Assembly (NCBI GenBank): GCA_003963315.1
Contig: RXJP01000078.1
Span: 1 to 32,588 of the forward strand
From: Rhodocyclaceae bacterium
GTDB taxonomy: Bacteria > Pseudomonadota > Gammaproteobacteria > Burkholderiales > Rhodocyclaceae
Length of the DNA stretch: 32,588 nt
Direction: 5' to 3'
In this document: positions 1 through 8,597 of the stretch, piece by piece
How the letters are laid out: every line of letters starts with the position of its first letter
Numbering within the stretch: position 1 is the first letter of the stretch
Translations under genes and position numbers: made by a program
The notes under the pieces: generated by a model
Told to the model about the DNA's origin: nothing
The model's database searches: none
Seen by the model: the letters and a program-made list of their open reading frames with translations, nothing else

Positions 1-1
1 T

Positions 2-1576
2 TTCTCCGAGACCAAGCAGGCCGGCAAGTCCACCCTCACCGTGGATGTGCCTGAGTCCGACCGCATCAAATACGCCCTGACCGACGCTGATGTGCTGGAG
101 CTGGCCCGTTACGCCGTCATCATCGAAAAGCACTACGGTCGTCCCATGGACATCGAGTGGGGCAAGGACGGTCGCGATGGCAAGCTTTACATTCTCCAAG
201 CCCGTCCCGAGACCGTGCAATCCCAGTCCAGCGGCGTGGTGGAAAAGTTCAAGATCAAACAGCACGGCAAGGTGCTCACCTCGGGCCGTGCCATCGGCCA
301 GAAAATAGGTACCGGCCCGGTGCGCGTGGTTCACGATCCCGCGCAGATGAATCAGGTTCAACCCGGCGACGTATTGGTGGCCGACATGACCGATCCCAAC
401 TGGGAGCCGGTGATGAAGCGCGCTTCCGCCATTGTCACCAACCGAGGCGGCCGCACTTGTCACGCCGCCATCATCGCCCGCGAACTGGGTATTCCCGCCA
501 TCGTCGGCTGCGGCAACGCGACCAGCACCTTGACCGAAGGCGAGTCCGTCACCGTCAGTTGCGCCGAAGGCGACACCGGCTACGTGTATCGCGGCAAACT
601 GGACTACGAAATCACCAAGCAGGACATGGGCAGCCTGCCCCCGGTGCCCGTCAAGATCATGATGAACGTGGGCAATCCCGAACTTGCTTTCGATTTTGCC
701 CAGACCCCCAATTCCGGTGTCGGCCTGGCCCGGGTGGAGTTCGTCATCAACAACATGATCGGCATCCATCCCAAGGCGATTCTTGAAATCGACCAGGTGC
801 CGGCCTCCCTGCGGGAGGAAATCCTGCGCCGCTCCCGCGGCTACGCCAGTCCCCGGGAGTTCTTCATCGAGAAGCTGGTGGAAGGCGTGTCCACCATCGC
901 TGCGGCCTTCTATCCCCATCCGGTGATCGTGCGCCTGTCCGACTTCAAGTCCAACGAATACCGCAAGTTGTTGGGCGGCGACATCTACGAGCCCGAGGAA
1001 GAAAACCCCATGCTGGGCTTCCGCGGCGCCTCCCGCTACATTGCCCAAAGTTTCCGCGATTGTTTCGAAATGGAAACCACGGCTATGAAGAAGGTCCGGA
1101 ACGTATTGGGCCTGACCAATGTACAGCTCATGGTGCCCTTCGTACGTAACCTGGAAGAAGCCAAGGGCGTCGAGGAGTTGCTGGTGTCCCATGGCCTCAA
1201 GCGCGGCGAGAACGACCTCAAGCTCATCATGATGTGCGAGATTCCTTCCAACGCGCTGCTGGCCGAACAGTTCCTGCAATACTTTGACGGCTTCTCCATC
1301 GGGTCCAACGACCTGACCCAGCTCACGCTGGGTCTTGACCGGGACTCCGGCCTGGTGGCCCACGCCTTCGACGAGCGTGATCCCGCCGTCAAGCAATTGC
1401 TGTCCATGGCCATTACCACCTGCAACCGCCTCGGCAAGTACGTGGGCATTTGCGGCCAAGGGCCTTCCGACCATCCCGATCTGGCCGAGTGGCTGATGGA
1501 GCAGGGCATCCAGAGCATTTCCCTGAATCCCGACACTGTCATCGATACCTGGCTCAAGCTGGCCAAGAAGGGCTAA
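2..1576 (+). CDS. ppsA: Phosphoenolpyruvate synthase, C-terminal part (5' truncated by window)
   Basis: Converts pyruvate, ATP and water to PEP, AMP and phosphate in gluconeogenesis. The open frame enters from the window edge; about 525 residues are visible of a protein usually near 790, so the N-terminal ATP-grasp part is mostly missing. Visible are the end of the ATP-grasp domain ([12 protein letters not shown]), the swivelling phosphohistidine domain with the catalytic histidine in [18 protein letters not shown], and the PEP-binding barrel with the [26 protein letters not shown] and [10 protein letters not shown] motifs. The end matches the usual C-terminus and a normal stop is present. 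It is followed after 9 bp by the NfeD gene. The truncation is only the window boundary, not gene damage. Confidence 0.96.
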   Translation, partial: FSETKQAGKSTLTVDVPESDRIKYALTDADVLELARYAVIIEKHYGRPMDIEWGKDGRDGKLYILQARPETVQSQSSGVVEKFKIKQHGKVLTSGRAIGQKIGTGPVRVVHDPAQMNQVQPGDVLVADMTDPNWEPVMKRASAIVTNRGGRTCHAAIIARELGIPAIVGCGNATSTLTEGESVTVSCAEGDTGYVYRGKLDYEITKQDMGSLPPVPVKIMMNVGNPELAFDFAQTPNSGVGLARVEFVINNMIGIHPKAILEIDQVPASLREEILRRSRGYASPREFFIEKLVEGVSTIAAAFYPHPVIVRLSDFKSNEYRKLLGGDIYEPEEENPMLGFRGASRYIAQSFRDCFEMETTAMKKVRNVLGLTNVQLMVPFVRNLEEAKGVEELLVSHGLKRGENDLKLIMMCEIPSNALLAEQFLQYFDGFSIGSNDLTQLTLGLDRDSGLVAHAFDERDPAVKQLLSMAITTCNRLGKYVGICGQGPSDHPDLAEWLMEQGIQSISLNPDTVIDTWLKLAKKG

Positions 1577-1585
1577 GGGCGCTGC

Positions 1586-2029
1586 ATGCAGATCGAATGG
1601 TGGCACTGGGCCGTGGCGGGGGTTGCGCTGATCCTCGCCGAGTTGGCGGTGCCGGCCTTCGTTCTTGTCTGGTTCGGCCTGGGCGGCCTGTTGGTTGCCC
1701 TTGTCGTGGCCTTGAGCGGTGATCTCAGCCTCAACGTTCAACTGGGCATCTGGTTGATTGCGTCCCTGGCGTTCACAGTGCTGTGGTTCAAAGTGTTCAA
1801 ACCCGGGCAATTGAAGACCAGGGTAGGGGGCTCGGATTCCAACGTTGTCGGCGAGATCGGCCTATTGACACGGGATGTGGCCCCTTTCGAAAAAGGCGAA
1901 GTGCGTTTCCAGAAACCCATTCTCGGCGGTGAAGTCTGGGCATGTCTAGCCGACGAGGCTATCGCGGCGGGAACCCGAGTGAAGCTGGTCGCCGTGGAAG
2001 GCAGCTTCGTCAAAGTGGCGAAACTTTAA
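1586..2029 (+). CDS. NfeD-family membrane protein
   Basis: A 147-residue protein of the short NfeD type. It has an N-terminal pair of hydrophobic segments (about residues 8-45 and 52-68) and a C-terminal OB-fold-like region (about 85-147) rich in beta-strand pattern ending FVKVAKL. NfeD proteins pair with SPFH/stomatin proteins in membrane microdomains, and here the next gene is exactly such a partner, starting 12 bp downstream with an AAGGAG ribosome site that overlaps this stop codon. The pair is therefore probably one operon. Its precise cellular role is not established for this subtype. Confidence 0.9.
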   Translation: MQIEWWHWAVAGVALILAELAVPAFVLVWFGLGGLLVALVVALSGDLSLNVQLGIWLIASLAFTVLWFKVFKPGQLKTRVGGSDSNVVGEIGLLTRDVAPFEKGEVRFQKPILGGEVWACLADEAIAAGTRVKLVAVEGSFVKVAKL

Positions 2030-2041
2030 GGAGCTTTTGAC

Positions 2042-2890
2042 ATGGAAGTTTTCATCATTGCCCTGCTGGTATTCGCCATCGTTACGCTGCTCAAGGGCGT
2101 GCGTATCGTGCCCCAAGGGGAAGAATGGATCGTCGAGCGTCTTGGCAAGTACCACGGCACCCTCAACGCCGGCCTCTCCATCATCATTCCTTATCTTGAC
2201 CGCATCGCCTATAAGCTGGTGACCAAGGACATCATCCTCGATGTCCAGGAGCAGGAAGTCATCACCAAGGACAATGCGGTGATCCTGACCAATGCCATCG
2301 CTTTCATCAAGGTCACCGACCCGATCAAGGCCGTATACGGCGTGACGGATTTCGCCGAGGCGATCCGCAACATGATCATGACCACCTTGCGTTCCATCAT
2401 CGGCGAAATGAACCTGGACGAAGCCCTCAGCAACCGGGACAAGATCAAGGCCCGTCTGCGGGAAAGCATCGCCGACGAAGCCATCGACTGGGGCCTGACG
2501 GTGAAGTCCGTTGAAATCCAGGACATCAAGCCTTCCGAGTCCATGCAGCGGGCCATGGAAGCGCAAGCTTCCGCCGAGCGGGAGCGCAAGGCCATGGTGA
2601 CCAAGGCCGAAGGCAACAAGCAAGCCACCATCCTCAACGCCGAAGCGCAAATGGAATCCGCCCGGCTACAAGCCGAAGCCCAAGTGACCCTGGCGGAAGC
2701 CAGCGCCGAAGCTATCAAGCGGGTGGCCGCCGCGATTGGCCAGGAAGAAGCCCCCATGCGCTATCTGCTGGGCGAAAAATACATCGCCGCCATGGGCAAC
2801 CTGGCCAAATCCGATAACGCCAAGACGGTGCTTATCCCCGCCGACATTCAAGATGCCCTGCGTGGCCTGGTAGGACGCGGCAAACTCTGA
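2042..2890 (+). CDS. SPFH/Band 7 (stomatin, QmcA-like) protein
   Basis: A 282-residue stomatin-type protein. It has an N-terminal membrane anchor (residues 2-20), an SPFH domain (about 22-190, with GEEWIVERLGKY and the SIIGEMNLDEALSNRDKI region) and an alanine/glutamate-rich coiled-coil stretch (about 175-235), then a short C-terminal tail. Such proteins form oligomeric scaffolds at the inner membrane and are usually encoded beside NfeD, as here. The start is supported by AAGGAG 7 bp upstream. It is followed by tRNA-Leu. Confidence 0.92.
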   Translation: MEVFIIALLVFAIVTLLKGVRIVPQGEEWIVERLGKYHGTLNAGLSIIIPYLDRIAYKLVTKDIILDVQEQEVITKDNAVILTNAIAFIKVTDPIKAVYGVTDFAEAIRNMIMTTLRSIIGEMNLDEALSNRDKIKARLRESIADEAIDWGLTVKSVEIQDIKPSESMQRAMEAQASAERERKAMVTKAEGNKQATILNAEAQMESARLQAEAQVTLAEASAEAIKRVAAAIGQEEAPMRYLLGEKYIAAMGNLAKSDNAKTVLIPADIQDALRGLVGRGKL

Positions 2891-2899
2891 CAACAACAC

Positions 2900-2984
2900 G
2901 CCCGGGTGGTGAAATTGGTAGACACAAGGGACTTAAAATCCCTCGGCGCAAGCTGTACGGGTTCGATTCCCGTCCCGGGCACCA
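2900..2984 (+). tRNA. tRNA-Leu (anticodon UAA)
   Basis: An 85-nt class II tRNA with encoded CCA. The acceptor arms GCCCGGG/CCCGGGC pair fully, the anticodon arm GGGAC-TTAAAA-TCCC carries UAA, the long variable arm expected of tRNA-Leu is present, and the T arm has GTTCGATTC. An integrase gene follows immediately, so the tRNA 3' end is the likely integration site of an element; no second copy of the 3' end was found in this window. Confidence 0.96.
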
Positions 2985-3015
2985 ATCAAATAAGCAAAGA
3001 AATCCAAAATTGTCC

Positions 3016-3043
3016 AAAATCCCGCTTAACGGCGGGATTTTTT
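3016..3043 (+). terminator. Rho-independent terminator after tRNA-Leu
   Basis: A perfect 9-bp inverted repeat (AAATCCCGC / GCGGGATTT, loop TTAACG) is followed directly by a T-run. It lies 32 bp past the tRNA CCA end. Confidence 0.85.
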
Positions 3044-3179
3044 ATTGTGCACTCATCCAAAGTTGTCTATAGTCATCCAACGAAATACCAACACCTTTGC
3101 TGGTATTTTTGATGGTATCTGGCAAGTCAAAATCACAGATACCAACAAATCCCGCTGTTCCTGCGTGGAAAGGGTTGCT

Positions 3180-4391
3180 ATGCCACTGTCAGACATCGCC
3201 ATTCGTACTGCCAAGTACTCCGACAAGCCCGTCAAGCTCTCAGACGAGAAAGGGCTTTACCTGCTCATCAACAAAGCAGGCAAGTATTGGCGCCTGAATT
3301 ACCGCTACGACGGAAAACAGAAGACCCTCGCCCTAGGCGTCTATCCCGAAACCTCCCTCAAGGAAGCCCGCATCAAAAGAGACGAGGCCCGCAAACTGCT
3401 GGATCAAGACATTGACCCAGCCGCAAACAAGAAGGCTGTTAAAGCTTCCCGAATAGAAAGGAATGGCAATTCCTTCGAAGTCCTTTGCCGGGAATGGCTG
3501 GAACAACGCAAAAGCAGCGTCGAACCGGCCCAGCACAAGAAAACCCTGGCCCGAATGGAAAACGACGTATTCCCCTGGCTGGGCAGTCGCCCCATCACGG
3601 AAATCACCGCACCGGAAATCTTGGCCGTCCTGCGTCGCCTGGATCAACGAGGTGCCAGATATTCCGCCCATCGGGTTAGAAGTGAAATCAGCCGGGCCTT
3701 CCGCTATGCGGTCCAAACCGGTCGCGCCGAGCGAGATCCCTGTCCCGATCTCAAAGGCGCGATTCCCGCCCCCCGGGCAGAGAACTTCCCTGCCATCACG
3801 GATCCCAAGGAGGCAGGGGAACTGCTCCGGGCGCTGGAGGCCTTTCGTGGAACCTTCATCGTCAAATGTGCCTTACAACTAGCCCCCATGCTGTTTGTCC
3901 GACCGGGAGAACTGCGCCGAGCCGAATGGACAGACTTCGACTTGGACAAAAGGGAATGGCGCTATCTCGTAAGCAAAACCAAAACAGAACACCTTGTCCC
4001 GCTGGCCACCCAAGCCCTGGGCATCTTGAGAGAACTCCACGCACTCACCGGACGGGGGCGTTACGTCTTCCCCGGGCGTGACCCGCAAAAGGCCATGAGC
4101 GACGCAGCGGTCAATGCCGCCTTACGCCGCATGGGGTACGACACCAAGACGGAAATCACCGGCCATGGCTTTCGCGCCATGGCCAGAACGATCCTCCATG
4201 AAGAACTGCACATCAAACCGGAAGTGATCGAACACCAGCTCGCCCATAAAGTGCCGGATGCCCTAGGCACCGCTTATAACCGTACCAAATTCCTCAAGGA
4301 ACGTCGGGCGATGATGCAGCAGTGGGCGGACTATTTGGACAAGCTCAAGGCAGGGGCGAAGGTCATTTCAATTCAAGCTGATGCAGCATAG
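3180..4391 (+). CDS. Tyrosine-recombinase integrase (P4-type, DUF4102 N-terminus)
   Basis: Site-specific recombinase expected to integrate or excise a genomic island at the adjacent tRNA-Leu. I chose ATG 3180 (403 residues) because it is preceded by GGAAAGGG and gives the usual MPLSDIAIRTAK-type N-terminus; a longer open frame upstream has no family resemblance. The N-terminal DUF4102 arm-binding domain covers about residues 1-90, the core-binding domain about 100-190, and the catalytic domain follows with the R in RPGELRRAEW, the HGFR box, the later EHQLAHKV histidine and the YNRTKFLKERR tyrosine region. All catalytic positions appear intact. The island itself looks short or decayed here, so the gene may be a relic that remains intact. 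Confidence 0.93.
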   Translation: MPLSDIAIRTAKYSDKPVKLSDEKGLYLLINKAGKYWRLNYRYDGKQKTLALGVYPETSLKEARIKRDEARKLLDQDIDPAANKKAVKASRIERNGNSFEVLCREWLEQRKSSVEPAQHKKTLARMENDVFPWLGSRPITEITAPEILAVLRRLDQRGARYSAHRVRSEISRAFRYAVQTGRAERDPCPDLKGAIPAPRAENFPAITDPKEAGELLRALEAFRGTFIVKCALQLAPMLFVRPGELRRAEWTDFDLDKREWRYLVSKTKTEHLVPLATQALGILRELHALTGRGRYVFPGRDPQKAMSDAAVNAALRRMGYDTKTEITGHGFRAMARTILHEELHIKPEVIEHQLAHKVPDALGTAYNRTKFLKERRAMMQQWADYLDKLKAGAKVISIQADAA

Positions 4392-4574
4392 TACAGGACC
4401 ACTTTATCCTCTAGGGGGTCACCGAAATGAATTCAGGTCAACCATGGCAACGAGTCCATTTCACTGGCACTGCGTCGGTGAGTTTACGAGTACGGCTGAC
4501 ACTTGATTTATCACGATTAGGCAAACCCACGGATAATGCAATCTTGAATCGTTCATTATTTTGTGTTGATATCA

Positions 4575-4970
4575 ATGACTGCCCCTATCGGAAACAAGTA
4601 CAGCGCAAGAAGCGTAAAAGAACAGCTCTATAAGATGTTTCCTGTATTTCGCTCTGCTTTGCCATTAGCAATCGGTATTCATCGAACGATTTTTGCTCGG
4701 CTACCTGATCTTCCTATACCGATCGTGAGAGCTGCCATTAGCCTGCATACCTCGTCCACGCCCTATTTGAGGTCGATCAGTACAGCAACGGAACGCTATG
4801 ATTTGGATGGCGCCGTGTCAGGGGAGGTTACCGAGGAGCAACGAGCCGTAGCAAAAGCTCAGTTGAAAGACCGATTTGCCAAGTCGACACAACGGATTAG
4901 AGAGCAGCAGGCTGAGAAGCTTATGCAGAAAAAGTTGGTGCAGCTCGTTGATCGATTTAAGGTTCGATAA
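4575..4970 (+). CDS. ProQ/FinO-family RNA-binding protein
   Basis: About 131 residues with a recognisable ProQ/FinO domain: FPVFRSALPLAIGIHRTIF, a central HTSSTPYLRSI segment and RYDLDGAVSGEVTEE. It ends in a basic, glutamine-rich helix. Family members bind structured RNAs and are common on plasmids and integrative elements. ATG 4575 is used, but no clear ribosome site precedes it and a GTG at 4563 is in frame, so the start is uncertain. The gene lies in AT-richer DNA after the integrase, consistent with an acquired element. Confidence 0.72.
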   Translation: MTAPIGNKYSARSVKEQLYKMFPVFRSALPLAIGIHRTIFARLPDLPIPIVRAAISLHTSSTPYLRSISTATERYDLDGAVSGEVTEEQRAVAKAQLKDRFAKSTQRIREQQAEKLMQKKLVQLVDRFKVR

Positions 4971-5433
4971 ATTCGAACCGGTTCTCTGGTGATTAGGCGT
5001 TTAGACGACATTCTCTTCTGGTTCGTCATCCAAGGAATGAATCGCACCGCCAGCGCTGATTGCGATAACTACACCTAACGGGGTTAAGACTGATTCAACT
5101 GTTGCTGTGGCGGTAGGGCCGTGATCAAACGGGGTCTGGTTAATGTATTTTGCATTATTTTTATAAAGTCGAAAGACGGATAAATCAGACTTTCTGAGCT
5201 GGTAAATCGACGCCATGCCAAAAGTGCGATGGCTCTATTTCCATCCAGGGATCGAACGCCCATTCACGTCCTACCAGTTGGTCTTGATGATGGCGAAATC
5301 CTACAAATGTTCTGCGTTGGTGAAGGACTTCACGCTTTCCACTCGGTCGAGACCATTACAGAAATTCTCTAGCCTGACGACAGGAGTGGTTGGTGGATGT
5401 ACCCTACGATTTTGAGAAGTTGACTGAATAATT
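4971..5433. other. Gene-poor, probably decayed accessory DNA
   Basis: No convincing gene is seen here. Weak candidates are a 71-codon frame on the minus strand (5001-5216), a 66-codon plus frame from 5215, and an overlapping 47-codon plus frame (5229-5372). None has a good ribosome site or a family I recognise. The composition is AT-richer than the flanking housekeeping genes. It looks like residue of the integrase-borne element. Confidence 0.5.
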
Positions 5434-6414
5434 TCAGTTATCTGGCCGTGGAACCCCTGTATTCCCAACCATGGAAACTAGTGTTGCCTTGTTCGAAATA
5501 CTAAGTTTTTCATAGATATGTCGAAGGTAATGTCTCACTGTTGCAGGGGCTAGGCCCAATTGGCGAGCAACATGCTTATAGGAGCCTCCGGCAGCGAATG
5601 CTATGGCGACCTCTCGCTCTCTGCGGTCCAACACGTCCAATAAAGATCGCTCGTTGACTGTGACGAGCCAGAGGCGGTCGCAAGGGAAAAATTCTGCGGA
5701 AATTCTGGAGCCTAAAAACTTACTTAAACCATTCTGGATGGACGTCGTCAGAGCGGTCGGTAATTGTGGCCCCTTCCAATCAGGCCATTCATCGCCAACC
5801 AATTGCATAAATACCCTGTCCGCTATGTGAACCATGCAGGCAGCATCCGACATGGCCCGTCCGATTGGGTTTTGCGTGCGAATATCCCTCATTCGTGAGA
5901 TGTGGCACAAAAAATTGATTTTCAGAAGTTCCGCAAGATGTGATGCCAGCAATTTGAAGAACGATGCGTCCGAGGGGGGGAATGGCCGTGATTTTTCTTT
6001 CCTGGCAAGAGAAAGAAAGGTGGATTGGCTTAGTTGAGGGTCCCTGAGCGATATTGCGATGACCTGTTGAATGTCCATGTAACTGGCCAGAACCGCGGTT
6101 GCCATATTCCCATAGAGCTCGGGAGGACCGAAGAGGCATGCTTCACCGGGAGCAGAGCGGCAACGATTGCCGACCAAGTTCTCCCCATGGGTCAAGTTGA
6201 GCATTTCCTCACATCCTTCAGGCATTCCGGTATAGCAGGAACTGTGGGCGAGAAAGTTTTCTCCATCCTCGTAGGTCATTCCCCACCATCCGATTTGGGC
6301 GTTAAAAGCTTCCGCCATCGTTTCCAAGGCATGGCGACGAAATTCTTCAACCGGTAATTGGTGACACGCCTCGGTCAGTTGCTGGAGGGTGGCACTGAAT
6401 GTGTCGATATTCAT
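5434..6414 (-). CDS. LuxR-family transcriptional regulator
   Basis: About 326 residues from the ATG at 6414; an in-frame ATG at 6456 would add 14 residues that resemble nothing, and neither start has a strong ribosome site. The last 60 residues form a LuxR/GerE helix-turn-helix (LDRREREVAIAFAAGG, then LGLAPATVRHYLRHIYEKL). The roughly 260-residue N-terminal part is unlike an acyl-homoserine-lactone domain and looks GAF-like, so it may sense a small ligand; no phosphoreceiver domain is visible. It is transcribed divergently from the corrinoid operon across a 209-bp gap that holds a two-part palindromic element also present before the Rieske oxygenase and VanB-type genes. It is the best candidate for the regulator of that element; this is inference. 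Confidence 0.87.
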   Translation of the reverse strand: MNIDTFSATLQQLTEACHQLPVEEFRRHALETMAEAFNAQIGWWGMTYEDGENFLAHSSCYTGMPEGCEEMLNLTHGENLVGNRCRSAPGEACLFGPPELYGNMATAVLASYMDIQQVIAISLRDPQLSQSTFLSLARKEKSRPFPPSDASFFKLLASHLAELLKINFLCHISRMRDIRTQNPIGRAMSDAACMVHIADRVFMQLVGDEWPDWKGPQLPTALTTSIQNGLSKFLGSRISAEFFPCDRLWLVTVNERSLLDVLDRREREVAIAFAAGGSYKHVARQLGLAPATVRHYLRHIYEKLSISNKATLVSMVGNTGVPRPDN

Positions 6415-6486
6415 GCAGAGATCGCTTTCAGGCGAATTCCTTGATAAAGGCAACATACATTAATTAATAAATAAATATTGCTGATT

Positions 6487-6524
6487 GATGCGTTGCATCG
6501 AAACACCCATTCATTTGAACGATT
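6487..6524 (+). promoter_or_regulatory. Two-part palindromic operator before the corrinoid operon (copy 1)
   Basis: An upstream palindrome GATGC-GTT-GCATC (6487-6499) and a downstream element ATTCATTTGAACGATT (6509-6524; arms TTCA/TGAA) have centres about 21.5 bp apart. The same arrangement recurs at 20036-20072 and, on the minus strand, at 19920-19957. It ends 99 bp before the corrinoid gene start. A TCTAAT at 6535-6540 may be a -10 box. Confidence 0.7.
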
Positions 6525-6623
6525 ACGCCAATTTTCTAATGTCTCTACCATTTTGACGATGACTTATTGACTGAGTCATATCAACAAGACAGCAGTCCCA
6601 AACCCCATGATTCAAGGAATGCT

Positions 6624-7286
6624 ATGGATAATGATCTTACTGACGAAGAACGCCAATTAGTAACCTGGTTGGCTGACATGAACGAGGACGATGCACTGCC
6701 GTTGGCCAACCGCATGCTGCTGGAAGGCAAGAAGAATCCGATGCGTGTCCTGGAACTGTGTCGCGCCGCCATGGATATCGTCGGCAAACGCTTCGAAGAG
6801 GGAGAATACTTCCTGCCCGAGTTGGTGCTGGCTGGTGAAATGCTCGATACCATCGGGGCCGTGGCCAAGCCCCTGATTAAACAGGGCGAGGGCGGGGAAG
6901 CAGTCAAGCTGGGCAAGATCCTGATCGGCACCGTGCACGGCGATTTGCACGATATTGGCAAGAATATCGTCTCCTTCATGCTCGACATCAACGGTTTCGA
7001 GGTTAGAGATATCGGTATCGACGTGCCAGTCAAGACCTTCATCCAGGAGATCAACGACTTCAAGCCAGACGTGGTGGGCCTTTCTGGCTTCCTGACCCTA
7101 GCCTTCGATTCGATGAAGGAAACCATTGATGCCTTCGAAAAAGAAGGCATCCGTAATAATTTCAAGGTCATGATCGGTGGCGGGCAGATCGACGAAACTG
7201 TGCGGGTCTATACCGGCGCCGACGCGTTTGGTGTAAATGCGGTGGAAGCCGTCAACCTCTGCAAGATCTGGATGGAAGCGGCATGA
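6624..7286 (+). CDS. Corrinoid (methyl-cobalamin carrier) protein
   Basis: A 220-residue carrier of the MtbC/MttC/MetH-like type that shuttles a methyl group on cobalamin between methyltransferases. The N-terminal helical cap covers about residues 1-90 and the Rossmann B12-binding domain follows. The B12 signature D107-L-H109-D-I-G112 in GDLHDIGKN supplies the lower-axial histidine; the later GLSGFLT and IGGG loops fit the same fold. ATG 6624 is chosen because AAGGA precedes it by 5 bp; a TTG at 6567 in the same frame has no ribosome site. It overlaps the methyltransferase gene by ATGA, implying coupled translation and matched amounts. Its promoter region carries operator copy 1. Confidence 0.93.
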   Translation: MDNDLTDEERQLVTWLADMNEDDALPLANRMLLEGKKNPMRVLELCRAAMDIVGKRFEEGEYFLPELVLAGEMLDTIGAVAKPLIKQGEGGEAVKLGKILIGTVHGDLHDIGKNIVSFMLDINGFEVRDIGIDVPVKTFIQEINDFKPDVVGLSGFLTLAFDSMKETIDAFEKEGIRNNFKVMIGGGQIDETVRVYTGADAFGVNAVEAVNLCKIWMEAA

Positions 7287-8593
7287 TGGCTATGGAAAAT
7301 CTGGACCCAACTCCTCCGGTTTCAGGCATGCATCTGCTAGCAGAGCCATCGTTAGCAGCCAAGGCAGCCTATGACAAGCGGTGGCAGAGAATCATGGACT
7401 GCGTCGCGCTAAAACAGTCTGATCGAATGCCGGTTGCACTGTTTACAACGTTCTGGCTGGCGAAATATGGCGGTATTTCCATCAGGGACAACATGTACGA
7501 CTACGAGAAGGTGGCTGACATTATGGAGCGCGCCTGCCTCGAGTTTGAGCCAGACATTACAACGCCCGTGATGGAAAATGCTTCGATTGGCAATGTGCTC
7601 GAGGCTACTGGCTTCAAGCAGCTGCAGTGGCCCGGTCATGGTGTTGGGGACAATCAACCTTATCAATACCTCGACCGTGAGTACATGATGGCTCATGAGT
7701 ACGACGACTTTCTCCTTGATCCCACCGGTTTTTTTCTGGGGAAGTATTTGCCCAGAGTAGCGGGTGCCTTTGAAGGACTGGAGCCATTGGCTTCCCTATC
7801 CGGAAACATGTACTACGGTATCAGCTTTGCATCTATCCTTTTCTGCCTTCCGCAGGTTCAAGAGGCATTAGGAAAGTTGGCGATGGCAGGCGGGGCAGTT
7901 GCCAACCACATGAATAAAACCGGAGGCCTTGTTCAACGACTCAGATGTCTTGGTTTTCCGTACGGTTTTGGCGCCTTTTCCGGCGCACCTTACGATGTGG
8001 TAGCTGACTACATGCGCGGTGCGAAGGGCATGATGACAGATCTTTATCGTCACAAGGAAAAACTTGAAGAAGTCTTTGATAAGGTGCGTAAGCTGGTTAT
8101 TCGTCAAACGATCGCTATGGCCAAGATGAATGGAAATCCTTTGGTTTTCATTCCCCTGCACTGGGCGCCTGATGCCTTCATGTCGCAAAAACAATTCGAA
8201 AAATTCTGGTGGCCGTCATTTCGCCAATTCATGCTTGACCTCATAGATGCAGATCTCATTCCTGTTCCTATGTGGGAAGCCGACTGCACCAAGCGCCTCG
8301 AAGTTATCAAGGACATTCCCGCCGGCAAGTGCATCTACTGGTTCGAGCGCACCGACATGGTCAAGGCTTTCGAAGTGCTGGGTGATGTCGTCGCGTTGCG
8401 TGGAAACATTTCTGCCTCCGCGCTGACGACTGGTACACCAGAAGACGTAGATAAAGAAGTCAGACGTTTGGGAGACCAAGTTTGGAATAAGGGGGGTAGT
8501 CTGATTCTGGATGCTGCGTTTGGTATCCCTGATGAGAGTTCCATAGAAAACGTGCGAGCTATGTTTTCTGCCGCACGAAAATATGCTGGATAA
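7283..8593 (+). CDS. UroD-superfamily cobalamin-dependent methyltransferase (putative MT1)
   Basis: A 436-residue protein of the uroporphyrinogen-decarboxylase/MtaA/CmuA superfamily. With the corrinoid protein next door it should transfer a methyl group between an unidentified substrate and cobalamin. Family features include the N-terminal RWQRIMDCVALKQSDRMPVALF segment, FIPLHWAPDAFMSQKQFEKFWWP and PVPMWEADCTKRLEVIKDIP near the C-terminal barrel. The zinc-binding H-x-C of MtaA-type enzymes is not evident; the equivalent strand reads WEADC, so metal use or chemistry may differ. Base composition is lower in GC than the downstream C1 genes. Substrate candidates are methoxylated aromatics (demethylation), halomethanes as in the cmu system, or methylation of a steroid or phenol. 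Sequence alone does not decide. Confidence 0.85.
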   Translation: MMAMENLDPTPPVSGMHLLAEPSLAAKAAYDKRWQRIMDCVALKQSDRMPVALFTTFWLAKYGGISIRDNMYDYEKVADIMERACLEFEPDITTPVMENASIGNVLEATGFKQLQWPGHGVGDNQPYQYLDREYMMAHEYDDFLLDPTGFFLGKYLPRVAGAFEGLEPLASLSGNMYYGISFASILFCLPQVQEALGKLAMAGGAVANHMNKTGGLVQRLRCLGFPYGFGAFSGAPYDVVADYMRGAKGMMTDLYRHKEKLEEVFDKVRKLVIRQTIAMAKMNGNPLVFIPLHWAPDAFMSQKQFEKFWWPSFRQFMLDLIDADLIPVPMWEADCTKRLEVIKDIPAGKCIYWFERTDMVKAFEVLGDVVALRGNISASALTTGTPEDVDKEVRRLGDQVWNKGGSLILDAAFGIPDESSIENVRAMFSAARKYAG

Positions 8594-8597
8594 GAAA

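Noticed and set aside
4427-4633. A 68-codon plus-strand frame with an AGGGGG upstream, overlapping the ProQ/FinO gene start.
   Set aside because: No recognisable family, and it overlaps a better supported gene in another frame.
5240-5265. GGATCGAACGCCC resembles the reverse complement of a tRNA T arm and might be an attachment-site copy of tRNA-Leu.
   Set aside because: Only a short partial match; the acceptor-stem sequence and CCA are absent, so it is within chance.
6567-6623. TTG start extending the corrinoid protein by 19 residues.
   Set aside because: No ribosome site; ATG 6624 has AAGGA at good spacing and begins the conserved helical cap.
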